Assembly (NCBI RefSeq): GCF_900215325.1
Contig: NZ_OCMS01000001.1
Coordinates: 806,001-870,000 of the forward strand
Origin: Fibrobacter sp. UWB16
GTDB lineage: Bacteria > Fibrobacterota > Fibrobacteria > Fibrobacterales > Fibrobacteraceae
Reading direction: 5' to 3'
DNA length: 64,000 nt
Under the pieces are notes generated by a model that was not told the origin of the DNA, made no database searches, and saw only the letters and a list, made by a program, of their open reading frames with translations. Shown here in pieces: positions 25,091 to 33,322 of the stretch (positions are counted from its first letter, which is position 1; every line of letters begins with the position of its first letter). The translations under genes and the position numbers were made by a program.

Positions 25091-26680
25091 ATGAATAAGA
25101 CAAAGAAAAAAAATATCTCTAAAAAAGCCATATTTGCAGCAACTGCGGCATCTATGCTTTTCACCGGATGCGGCTGTCTCGACGATGTTTTAAATCCGCA
25201 CGATCCAGCAGATGACCATCCGATACAAGCAAGCTCATCTAGCAATCACGTACCATCATCTTCTTCATTTGCAGGCCCACACGATTTATTTGAAACTTGG
25301 TACGGTTACAATGGCGAGCCGCAAATTCAAACCGGATTCGGCAACTTTACAGAAACAAACGGCTATTGGTACCCTAGAGACGACCACGACGAAGGCGGAC
25401 GCTCCGAAATCATTTGGCCTGTTCCTATGGGCAACGAATACAGCGATGTAGCGATGGACCCGATTATCGAGTACTGTGGTGGCCTTTGCGGTGCATACTC
25501 ACTCAAAAAGGGCACCTTGACATACAACCCGTTTGTTGGAGTCGGTTTTAACTTGGTCGGAGAACGAAGCGACAGTGACCTAACCCCAGAAGCGGCAGAT
25601 GCAACCAGTATGGGCGGCGTCTGCGTCACGTACGCATCTGAAATGGCATTATCACTCGAAATGGGACTCACCGAAGCTGCAGAAGCGGAAATCGGTTACG
25701 CTGTTCCGTACGTGAATCTCCCCAAGAGCCCGTATGGCACAACAAAATACATCTCCTGGTCTGAATTCAAGCAGCCATCCTGGTACAAGGGTTTCATCAA
25801 GATGTCTGGCGATAAAGCAGCCCAGCAGCTTGTATCTCTCAATTTCAAGTTCCAAGGTGCAAATGGGACTCTCGGCAGATTTAACATCACTGCAGTAGGC
25901 CCTTACGATGGTTGCCAAGCCTCTCAGCTCCCAGTCTATTTGCCTGAAATGGGAAACCCGAATCCAGTGGACACGATTATTCCCATCGATCCGCCCACAT
26001 TGACTTCAAATAATTTTGAGACGTGGTTTGGATACACTGGTGAAGCACAAATTAACACCGGTTATGATAACGGAACAGAAACTTCCGGCTACTGGTTTAG
26101 CTACAGCGATGACGCAGACGGTGGAGCATCAACAATTAGATGGCCTGTTACCCCAGGCAACGACTACAGCCCCGACGCCATGGACCCGATTATAGCCGAA
26201 TGCAACGGTCTGTGCGGAACAGCTATTTTGGATGCCGGATCTTTAACCTACCATCCGTTCGTAGGAGTCGGTTTCGCCCTTGCCGGTGAAACAATTGACG
26301 GAGGCGAGCTCGAAACTGTCAATGCAAGCGGCATGGGCGGCGTATGCATCACGTACACTTCTGAAGTAGCCCCGTCTCTTGAAATGAGCCTTGGCGAAAA
26401 AAATGACGTTGACATCGGCTTCGCTTACCCAGCAGCTATGCTTCCGAAAAGCTCTGCAGGCACAACGAAGTTCATTCCATGGTCCAGCTTCAAGCAGCCC
26501 TCCTGGTATAAAGGTGACGTAAAATTCACCGGTGAACAGGCAGCAAAGACGCTTGCAGCACTGAAATTCAAAATGCAAGCTCATCCGGGCTCATACAGAT
26601 TCAACATCCAGGCAATCGGCCCGTATGACGGCACTTGCAGTGGCGCACCCTCAGTCACCATCAACAAGAAACGTCACTAA
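25091..26680 (+). CDS. Lipoprotein with two tandem carbohydrate-binding-like domains
   Basis: The 529-residue protein has a lipoprotein signal ending in the lipobox LFTGC, then a short Ser linker (about 48-58). Two homologous domains follow, about residues 62-280 and 312-515. Each begins F(E)TW(Y/F)GY.GE.QI.TG and has a DPII..C.GLCG element with paired Cys. Each continues with a GVGF.L.GE strand, MGGVC(V/I)TY.SE and a KSP/S.GTTK.I.WS.FKQPSWYKG element, and ends with FNI.A(V/I)GPYDG. The last elements resemble the beta-sandwich carbohydrate-binding modules (CBM11-like) seen in Fibrobacter glycosidases. No catalytic domain is present. A role in binding plant polysaccharide at the cell surface is inferred. 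Confidence 0.75.
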   Translation: MNKTKKKNISKKAIFAATAASMLFTGCGCLDDVLNPHDPADDHPIQASSSSNHVPSSSSFAGPHDLFETWYGYNGEPQIQTGFGNFTETNGYWYPRDDHDEGGRSEIIWPVPMGNEYSDVAMDPIIEYCGGLCGAYSLKKGTLTYNPFVGVGFNLVGERSDSDLTPEAADATSMGGVCVTYASEMALSLEMGLTEAAEAEIGYAVPYVNLPKSPYGTTKYISWSEFKQPSWYKGFIKMSGDKAAQQLVSLNFKFQGANGTLGRFNITAVGPYDGCQASQLPVYLPEMGNPNPVDTIIPIDPPTLTSNNFETWFGYTGEAQINTGYDNGTETSGYWFSYSDDADGGASTIRWPVTPGNDYSPDAMDPIIAECNGLCGTAILDAGSLTYHPFVGVGFALAGETIDGGELETVNASGMGGVCITYTSEVAPSLEMSLGEKNDVDIGFAYPAAMLPKSSAGTTKFIPWSSFKQPSWYKGDVKFTGEQAAKTLAALKFKMQAHPGSYRFNIQAIGPYDGTCSGAPSVTINKKRH

Positions 26681-26707
26681 AAAGTCCCATAGACATCTCC
26701 TGATATA

Positions 26708-26739
26708 AAAAATCCGGCCTCGCATGAGGTCGGATTTTT
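26708..26739. terminator. Bidirectional terminator between lipoprotein gene and purF
   Basis: AAATCCGgCCTC and GAGGtCGGATTT pair around a GCAT loop, with A residues on the left and T residues on the right. It serves the convergent genes on both sides. Confidence 0.88.
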
Positions 26740-26750
26740 CAATTTCTAGC

Positions 26751-26811
26751 GTCATTCTGAAAGGCGAAGCCTTGAAGAATCCAGTTAAGTTCTGATGTAA
26801 TAATGTCACTG
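26751..26811. repeat. Dispersed element, GTCATTCTGA...GAATCCAGTTAAG type
   Basis: GTCATTCTGAAAGGCGAAGC, CTTGAAGAATCCAGTTAAG and TTCTGATGTAATAATGTCAC follow in order. The end matches the repeat before thrC (49623-49695), which has the same AGTTAAGTCTTGATGCAA...GTCAC continuation. A further GGCGTCAGGATGACG piece lies at 26904-26918. Confidence 0.65.
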
Positions 26812-26927
26812 GATGGGGCTATAGTCCCAACTCTTTGGCTCGGTTATAAAAATGAGCAAGCTCATTTTTGCAACACTCGCCTTCTGAGTTGTCTTCCGCC
26901 TTCGGCGTCAGGATGACGAGAATGACA

Positions 26928-28403
26928 CTACTTATCTTCTTCCTTTTCCTTATCGTGGCAATGGCACGGGCAATGATAGCAGTCACCCGTTTCGGCGTAG
27001 TCCTTGCCAGTCCAGCAGTAAGTGCAAAGGTCTTCTTCCGGGAGGCCGATAGCCTGGATCAAGTCGTCAATGCGCTGGAACGCAAGCGACGTGAGGTTCA
27101 GCTTTTTGCGGATGTATTCGACCATGTCCTTGTACGGCTGGCCATTCGGATCGGTGTACTTGTCCAAATCAGCATTTTCGCCTTCCTGGTCGCGAATGTA
27201 ACGGCGCGTGATGAGGTCGTATTCATTCTTGGAGCGAGAGAAGTTGATGAACTTGCACGGATAAACGAGCGGCGGGCAAGCGATACGCATGTGCGTTTCC
27301 TTGCAACCCATCGAATAAAGTTTCTGGGCTTGCTTACCGAGCTGCGTTCCGCGAACGATAGAGTCATCGCAGAAAACGAGGCGACGGTCCTTGATGAGCC
27401 CCGGAATCGGGATGAGCTTCATCGAGGCGACATGTTCGCGCTGGCGCTGGTCCTGCGGCATAAAGGAACGAGCCCAAGTCGGCGTGTACTTCACGAACGG
27501 ACGGGCAAACTTGATGCCAGCTTCGTGAGCATAGCCCAAGGCGTGAGACGTACCGGAGTCCGGAATACCGCAAGCGGCATCGGCTTCGGTCGGGGTGCGC
27601 TTCGCAAGAGCGGAACCGCAACGGTAACGGGTCATTTCCACGTTACGTCCTTCGTAACTCGATGCCGGGTAACCGTAATACACCCAAAGGAACGAACAAA
27701 TTGCCATCTTCTTGCGCGGCGGAACGAGCACCGTTTCGCCATCCGGCGTGAGCTCGACCACTTCACCCGGACCAAGATCACGGACGTATTCGTAACCGAG
27801 GTTCGGAAGAGCGCAGCTTTCTTGCAAGGCGATCATGGCGCCATCCTTCTTACCGAGGATTACAGCCGTACGGCCCCACTTGTCACGGCACGCATAAAAA
27901 CGCCCCGCGCTATCCATAATCAGCACGGAGCAACTTCCCTTCACCTTGTCCTGAACATACTTGAGACCGTCAATAATTGAATCCTGCGTAGCGATAAGCG
28001 CTGAAACAACTTCGGTCGGACCGACCATGCCACTCGTTGTCGAGAACTGGAGCTGCATGCAGTTGTTGCGGAAAAGTTCGTTCTTAATATCTTCAATGTT
28101 CGTGATGAGACCGACAGTCACAATTGCGAACGTTCCCAGCTTGGAGGTCATGACGAGCGGCTGCGGGTCCGTGTCAGAGATGACGCCTAAGCCAACCTTG
28201 CCGGAAAAATGTGTTAAATCGTGTTCAAACTTACTGCGGAACGGAGTGTTCTGGATGTTGTGAATCGAGCGATGGAAAACGCCATCCGATTTCAAAACAG
28301 CCATACCGCCGCGGTGAGTACCAAGGTGAGAATGGTAGTCGGTTCCGTAAAAGAGATCGCAAACGCAATCTTCTTTGGAAATAACACCACAAAAGCCGCC
28401 CAT
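26928..28403 (-). CDS. purF: Amidophosphoribosyltransferase
   Basis: PurF catalyses the first committed step of purine synthesis (PRPP plus glutamine to phosphoribosylamine). The N-terminal Ntn glutaminase domain starts after a four-residue propeptide, MGGF, with Cys5 as the nucleophile in CGVISKEDC. The PRPP-binding loop RLVFCDDSIVRGTQL is at about residues 335-349 in the C-terminal phosphoribosyltransferase domain. The tail has EDLCTYCWTGKD followed by a Cys/His-rich end, CYHCPCHCHDKEKEEDK, unusual for PurF and a possible metal-binding extension. ATG 28403, preceded by AGGAG, is chosen because it leaves the short propeptide before the catalytic Cys. It appears to be monocistronic. Confidence 0.93.
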   Translation of the reverse strand: MGGFCGVISKEDCVCDLFYGTDYHSHLGTHRGGMAVLKSDGVFHRSIHNIQNTPFRSKFEHDLTHFSGKVGLGVISDTDPQPLVMTSKLGTFAIVTVGLITNIEDIKNELFRNNCMQLQFSTTSGMVGPTEVVSALIATQDSIIDGLKYVQDKVKGSCSVLIMDSAGRFYACRDKWGRTAVILGKKDGAMIALQESCALPNLGYEYVRDLGPGEVVELTPDGETVLVPPRKKMAICSFLWVYYGYPASSYEGRNVEMTRYRCGSALAKRTPTEADAACGIPDSGTSHALGYAHEAGIKFARPFVKYTPTWARSFMPQDQRQREHVASMKLIPIPGLIKDRRLVFCDDSIVRGTQLGKQAQKLYSMGCKETHMRIACPPLVYPCKFINFSRSKNEYDLITRRYIRDQEGENADLDKYTDPNGQPYKDMVEYIRKKLNLTSLAFQRIDDLIQAIGLPEEDLCTYCWTGKDYAETGDCYHCPCHCHDKEKEEDK

Positions 28404-28626
28404 ATAAGACTCCTGGATAGAAAAGGATTTTCCACGCACAAAAATAGAAATCTTGAGCCATCTGCAAAGACTAAACCTGAAAAATTTTTATTTCAACCGC
28501 CGGGCAGCCCCCGCAAATAGCCATATTTTTTGCTTACGCCCCAAATTGGAGTAATGCCCTATTTTGATTTGGGACCTTTTGAGTATATATTGGTATAAAA
28601 GCATACATTTTCAGAAGGGGAAGCAT

Positions 28627-29376
28627 ATGGAAATTAAAGCCGTACGCATGTTTGACCATGGTTTCATGAACCAAGCGTTTGCCTTTAGCGGTGAAGAAGG
28701 CAAGGACAAATTCGATGAGCAGATTATCTACCGCAGTAGTCTGCAAAACTTTCTCATCGACACCGGGAGCGAAATCATCCTCGTCGATACGGGATTCGTC
28801 AACGACTTTGCATCACCCGAAAAGAAACTTGGCGCGCCGCTTTATATGGGCGAAAAGCTAAAGGACTACACCCAAGCTTTTGCGGAACTCGGTTACAAGC
28901 CCGAGCAGGTCACGAAAATTCTCATCACGCACAAGCATCCGGACCATTCCGCAGCCATCCAGTATTTCCCGAATGCAAAGGTTTTTGTCTCGCCCGAAGA
29001 TGCCGACGCCATGAAGCTTGACGCCCCTAACATTGTGCGCTGCACCTACAAGGACGGACCTTACCACAACTTCCCGAAATGCGAAAAAATCGCCGACGGA
29101 ATTTACTTTATCGAAGCTAAGGGCCACACCAAAGGAAACAGCATCGTCATTGCCGAAAGCGAAGGACTTTTCTACCTAATGCATGGCGACGTAACCTACT
29201 GCGATGCGGCCCTCAAAGCAAACAAGTTAAGCATCGTCTTTGAAGACATAGCCACCGCCCGCGAAACGCTCGACCGTGTCCGCAAATTTATCGCCAACAA
29301 CCCAACCGTTTACCTCTCGACGCATTGCCCCGAAGGCTACGAAAATCTCGAGATGAAGCGCGTGATGAAACTATAG
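28627..29376 (+). CDS. MBL-fold metallo-hydrolase
   Basis: The protein (249 residues from ATG 28627, after AAGGGGAAGC) has the metallo-beta-lactamase fold signature THKHPDHSAA (residues 101-110), giving metal ligands His102, His104, Asp106 and His107. Later elements are EAKGHTKGNS (third His), MHGDVTYCD (bridging Asp) and STHCPEGYENL (last His). The overall pattern resembles AHL-lactonase/glyoxalase-II-type hydrolases. The substrate is not known. The N-terminus lacks a signal peptide, so it is probably cytoplasmic. It is divergent from purF and followed by a repeat that contains a hairpin plus T run and may act as its terminator. Confidence 0.88.
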   Translation: MEIKAVRMFDHGFMNQAFAFSGEEGKDKFDEQIIYRSSLQNFLIDTGSEIILVDTGFVNDFASPEKKLGAPLYMGEKLKDYTQAFAELGYKPEQVTKILITHKHPDHSAAIQYFPNAKVFVSPEDADAMKLDAPNIVRCTYKDGPYHNFPKCEKIADGIYFIEAKGHTKGNSIVIAESEGLFYLMHGDVTYCDAALKANKLSIVFEDIATARETLDRVRKFIANNPTVYLSTHCPEGYENLEMKRVMKL

Positions 29377-29420
29377 AAAGTTCCGCAGTCTCGCCTGCAA
29401 CAAAGCGCGTCAAGACAGAT

Positions 29421-29500
29421 TGTCATGCCCGCCACTCTACACTTGTCATCCCGGCCACTTTACACTTGTCATGCCCGCCACCGAGCGGGCATCTCCTTTT
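29421..29500. repeat. Tandem 23-bp units ending in the ATGCCCGC hairpin
   Basis: Two 23-base units (29421-29443 and 29444-29466, starting TGTCATGCCCGCCACTCTAC and TGTCATCCCGGCCACTTTAC) are followed by ATGCCCGC-caccga-GCGGGCAT (29471-29492), CTCC and a T run. The last hairpin probably terminates transcription of the MBL gene. Confidence 0.8.
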
Positions 29501-30910
29501 TTACAAATCCCCTGATTTCGGGCCGTATTCGATTGTACCGTCGTGATGGATGATGATATAATCATAGAAATGTGTCGAATCCGGCATATAACGTGGTATA
29601 ATTTCAGCTTGTCGTTTGTAGCCTCTAAAATAGGGTCTATCATCTTCGATATTAAGCAAATTATCGCCATCAGCCACCCAAGCCGTAGTCACTAGAACAT
29701 CACCGCTATCGCTTAATGCAAATTCATAATAAAGATCTCCATATTGCAGCGATCCAACATATTCTCCCCTCATTCCCACATCTTTCCAAGCAGAGTCTCT
29801 TGGAACATGATAGAATAGACCCAATGAATCTCGATAAGTCAAAGTCACCTCTGTGTAATTCATCAGAGAATTTTTATAACGCAACCATTTTTCAAACGAC
29901 GGATTTTTACGAACGGCAATCAAAGTTTTCAAAAAAAGCTTGACTGATTCAATCGGATCTTCATAGAAATTTTCATACTTGATGAGCCGCAAAACAAGTT
30001 CATTAAAAGGCGTTTCCCCTTTCAGCGTTACATAAACAGAATATTCAACATCATCTACAGAATGAGTTCGACCGGCTACAGCTTTGATATCAAAGAAGTC
30101 CTCAAAGCGTTTAAATTTTGAGTCTTCACGGAATGTTTTTAAAATTTTTTCACTTCCTTTATCGTCTAGCTCTTGACGAAGGCTATCTAGAACCTTGTAA
30201 TAAGCGCTAAAGGGAGAAGTTGTTTCTTTGTAAATCTCAGGATTTTTTTCATACCGTTCTTCTACATAAGAATGGGGAATCGTACAAAATTTTAAATTAC
30301 CCCGTTTATTTAGTTTATACAGACCATCCTTGGAAAGACGAACCTTGGGCAACGATAGAGTTCGTCCATTTTTGACTACAAATTCATAAAAGCTTTTTTC
30401 ACATTCAAAACCTATAGTATCACTGACAAAATCAGCAAGCAACGGTTCACTCTTCTGTTTTTTAAAAGTTCGTTTTTCAGCTGACGTATTCAGAACAATT
30501 TCTTGCGGAGGAATATTCACAGAAACAATTCTAGGGTCCAATTCTTTTCCATTGAAAAATTTATCAGGAAGAGCTATTGAACGTGAATACGATTTTATTT
30601 GTACACTATCCAAGTAAAGCAAAGAATCATGAAGACTCCAATATGCCGAATAGCCACCACCTTCTTCAGGATTGAAATACGTATATATCGGAGCAGAATT
30701 CCAATCCCGAATCGATGGCCTAAATGGCCACGTTGAATAATGCTTGGCTATATATTCATTTAGCGGATGAGTTAAAATACGGCATTGTTCGCCATTGATA
30801 TAGAAATGATCCGTGCCACCCTCGATACAAGTACGATCAGGAAGTTTGATAATGATTGCACAAGCGGCACACGCAAACGCAACTACCAAAAAACAAATTC
30901 TCTTTATCAT
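29501..30910 (-). CDS. Putative lipoprotein of unknown function
   Basis: The 469-residue protein begins with a signal sequence with a lipobox-like AFACAAC or ACAACA (Cys near residue 15-17). The mature part is hydrophilic, rich in Tyr, Asp, Ser and Lys, and has no repeated domain or recognised catalytic motif. Codon use is AT-rich compared with housekeeping genes. The tail DYIIIHHDGTIEYGPKSGDL looks like a beta strand. It is followed downstream by the repeat at 29421-29500 and has no clear operon partner. Confidence 0.7.
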   Translation of the reverse strand: MIKRICFLVVAFACAACAIIIKLPDRTCIEGGTDHFYINGEQCRILTHPLNEYIAKHYSTWPFRPSIRDWNSAPIYTYFNPEEGGGYSAYWSLHDSLLYLDSVQIKSYSRSIALPDKFFNGKELDPRIVSVNIPPQEIVLNTSAEKRTFKKQKSEPLLADFVSDTIGFECEKSFYEFVVKNGRTLSLPKVRLSKDGLYKLNKRGNLKFCTIPHSYVEERYEKNPEIYKETTSPFSAYYKVLDSLRQELDDKGSEKILKTFREDSKFKRFEDFFDIKAVAGRTHSVDDVEYSVYVTLKGETPFNELVLRLIKYENFYEDPIESVKLFLKTLIAVRKNPSFEKWLRYKNSLMNYTEVTLTYRDSLGLFYHVPRDSAWKDVGMRGEYVGSLQYGDLYYEFALSDSGDVLVTTAWVADGDNLLNIEDDRPYFRGYKRQAEIIPRYMPDSTHFYDYIIIHHDGTIEYGPKSGDL

Positions 30911-30973
30911 GAGGATAAATTACAAAAATGCTTATGCAAGACGTATGGATTCCATCGCCCAACTCGGTGATTC

Positions 30974-31060
30974 GGCCCTTCGGCAGGCTCAGGGACCTTG
31001 ACAAGGTTGGTGAGTTTGTCGAACTACACCAACCTTAATCCGGGATGACAAGCGTAAGGG
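30974..31060. repeat. Composite dispersed element with a long inverted repeat
   Basis: CCCTTCGGCAGGCTCAGGGA is followed by AAGGTTGGTG (31003-31012) and CACCAACCTT (31027-31036), a perfect 10-bp inverted repeat extended by AGTT/AACT inside. It ends in CCGGGATGACAAGCG. The GGATGACA end links it to the other intergenic elements. Confidence 0.7.
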
Positions 31061-31075
31061 TTTACGCCCCATTAA

Positions 31076-32239
31076 TCATTCACCAAGGACAAACGAAACT
31101 GCTTTTTCGAGGTCCTCTTGCTGGCGTTTATGCACTTCAGCATAACGTTTCAAAGCACGAGAAGCGTACATCGCATAAATGTTCGAATCAAGCAATTGAA
31201 TCATGCGGTTCTTGATTTCACTCACGGAATAAGGGTCAAAATAAAGTGCAGCATTTTCGCAGACTTCGGGCACAGACGTCGTACCGCTTGCAGCCACAGG
31301 CACGCCATAACGCATCGACTGCACCGGCGGGTAGCCAAAGCCTTCGTTCAAGCTCGGGAAAATAAACGCATACGCGTTCTTGTGCAAGAATTCGAGTTCC
31401 TTAGATTCCACGTAACCGAGAAACACAAACGCATCCTTGTTGCGGATATGCTTGCGGTAAACTTTCACGTTCGTTGCCCCCGTAATCACGAGTTTCATGT
31501 CAAACAAGTGATTCGTCGAACGCATCATCGTCACGAGTTCATCGAACGCCTTGACCGCACGCAAATTGTTCTTTTCCCAGCGGGCACCGCTCGTGAGCAA
31601 GAAATACTTCTTCGTTTTCACGCCCGGCGGCAAGAATCCTTCCGGTTCGTAATCCAGCATCGGGCTATAGAAAACCGGGATTTCCTTGTCCAAAAGCTCC
31701 GGGAAGAAGGACTTGATAGAAGCACGGCTATGTTCGCTTACAGTAATGCATTCGGCACGGCCGTCGGCAATGCGGACCGCCAAATCGCGGTACTTGGGCG
31801 CATAGAAATACTTTTTCCAACAGTCGCGGTAACGCACAAGCGCTTCGAGCTTTTGAGCAAGCTTTTTCGCAAAGCCAACGCCTTGCCAGCTGTACTGCAT
31901 TTCAAGAGCGCGCACGCCATGCCACGTGAACACAAAACGCTTCACCTGAATTTGCCATTTGCCTTCGAGCGAATAAAGCGGCGTGTAGAACGCATCAATC
32001 GCATTTTCGTCGATAATCTGCTGCGGCATCTTTTCGGCAATGTCAAAGAGCGGAATGCTGCACTTTTCGCATGCTTCGAGAATATCCGGCGACAAGTATT
32101 TGCGGCTATCGTAAACGCAACTGAACTTTGCGCCACGCTTCACAAGCGCCCAGAAAATCACTTCGCCATAGCTGCCGCCACCATGAAACTTTGCACTGTG
32201 AATCGGCTGCACAGCCACGAGATTAAAAAGCAAATTCAT
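31076..32239 (-). CDS. GT4-type glycosyltransferase
   Basis: The 387-residue protein has the C-terminal GT-B donor site of family 4: FPSLNEGFGYPPVQSMRYGV with the Glu-x7 spacing, followed by GTTSVPEVCENAALYFDPYS. The preceding region has TSGARWEKNNLRAVKAF, the usual strand-loop at the start of the nucleotide-sugar domain. It probably transfers a sugar in surface polysaccharide synthesis. It starts 10 bases after the next glycosyltransferase gene, and its ribosome-binding site (AGGGGGCG) overlaps that gene's stop, so the two are co-translated. Cytoplasmic, no signal peptide. Confidence 0.85.
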   Translation of the reverse strand: MNLLFNLVAVQPIHSAKFHGGGSYGEVIFWALVKRGAKFSCVYDSRKYLSPDILEACEKCSIPLFDIAEKMPQQIIDENAIDAFYTPLYSLEGKWQIQVKRFVFTWHGVRALEMQYSWQGVGFAKKLAQKLEALVRYRDCWKKYFYAPKYRDLAVRIADGRAECITVSEHSRASIKSFFPELLDKEIPVFYSPMLDYEPEGFLPPGVKTKKYFLLTSGARWEKNNLRAVKAFDELVTMMRSTNHLFDMKLVITGATNVKVYRKHIRNKDAFVFLGYVESKELEFLHKNAYAFIFPSLNEGFGYPPVQSMRYGVPVAASGTTSVPEVCENAALYFDPYSVSEIKNRMIQLLDSNIYAMYASRALKRYAEVHKRQQEDLEKAVSFVLGE

Positions 32240-32249
32240 AAAACGCCCC

Positions 32250-33260
32250 CTAGAAAAGCTTGCCCAGGATTTCCAAAGGCTTCACGAGGAACGGCATTTT
32301 CTTATACAGCCAGGCAAGCGATTTTGCAAACGCGTAAGAGCGGATGATGTAAGCACCCGCAGCACCCACCTTGTTCGTCTGGTACATGAATTCATCCTTC
32401 GCATGCGCAATCACATCATCGTAATACTCGTTGATGTGAATGGACTTGTCCGCATTCACCGTCACGGGGAGGTTCTTCAAGTTCGTATAAAAGTCCTTGC
32501 GCAAAATCTTCGGCAAAAAGATGTTCATCGATTCCGGCACCTTGCGGCCTCGCGTATCGATAATGCGCGAGCCAAAGAAGTGCAACACTTTCGCCGTCGG
32601 CAAGAATCGGTTGCCATAAGCAAGCTGGCAGTTCCAGCCGCCATCCATCTTTTTCGTGATATAACCGAACTTGTAATTGGTTTCAGCAAGGCTTGCCATA
32701 TCGTACGGGAAGTTCTTGGAAACGCAGTAAAGCCAAAGTTCGTGCCAAGTCTTGAAGAACTCGCGGGCTTCAGGCGTATCGGCGGCAAACATCACGCCCC
32801 CGTTAAAAATTTCGTCGTTCAGAATCGGCGAAAAGCCCATCATCTTTGCGTTGTTCAAAATTTTCTTGCGGTTGATAGCCTTCGAAAGATTCGTATGGAA
32901 ATCGAGCACGGCATAAATGCCACCGCGCCATTCGTCAGGAATCGTCAAATCATCAACAATCGCGATGTCCGAATCCATGTACAAGAAATCGCCATCGACC
33001 ACGTTGCGCATCACCGTCTTGAGGTAACGAGAACGAAGCATCGGCGTGAACTTTTCATCAAGCGTGAGTACCTTGAGTTCATCGACAGCGTCCTTCAAGA
33101 CCGCACGCGATCCCGTCAAAGTTTCAGCAGTTTTATCATCCGTCAAAAGCGTCACGAACGCATTCGGATTATGGACACGCAACGAAGCAATTGCCACGAG
33201 CGTCTGCTCGCAGAAAAAGTCCTTCGGGGAACTTGTCAACACAAAAAGATATTTGGTCAT
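32250..33260 (-). CDS. GT8-like DXD glycosyltransferase, paralogue A
   Basis: The 336-residue protein shows a GT-A fold pattern: an N-terminal strand, YLFVLTSSPKDFFCEQTLVA, and the metal-binding DXD in DGDFLYMDSDIAIVDDL. It has late elements FNGGVMFAAD, GWNCQL and VLHFFGS. These match family 8-like transferases (donor UDP-hexose). The protein is clearly homologous to the one encoded at 38677-39636, with the same opening and the same NGG and HFFGS elements. ATG 33260 is chosen to start at the first strand; it has only a weak ribosome-binding site. It forms a two-gene unit with the GT4 gene downstream. Confidence 0.85.
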   Translation of the reverse strand: MTKYLFVLTSSPKDFFCEQTLVAIASLRVHNPNAFVTLLTDDKTAETLTGSRAVLKDAVDELKVLTLDEKFTPMLRSRYLKTVMRNVVDGDFLYMDSDIAIVDDLTIPDEWRGGIYAVLDFHTNLSKAINRKKILNNAKMMGFSPILNDEIFNGGVMFAADTPEAREFFKTWHELWLYCVSKNFPYDMASLAETNYKFGYITKKMDGGWNCQLAYGNRFLPTAKVLHFFGSRIIDTRGRKVPESMNIFLPKILRKDFYTNLKNLPVTVNADKSIHINEYYDDVIAHAKDEFMYQTNKVGAAGAYIIRSYAFAKSLAWLYKKMPFLVKPLEILGKLF

Positions 33261-33322
33261 AGGTAAAATATACCAAAAAATAGCTATATTACCGGATAAA
33301 TAACCCAAAATACGTTTTCATC

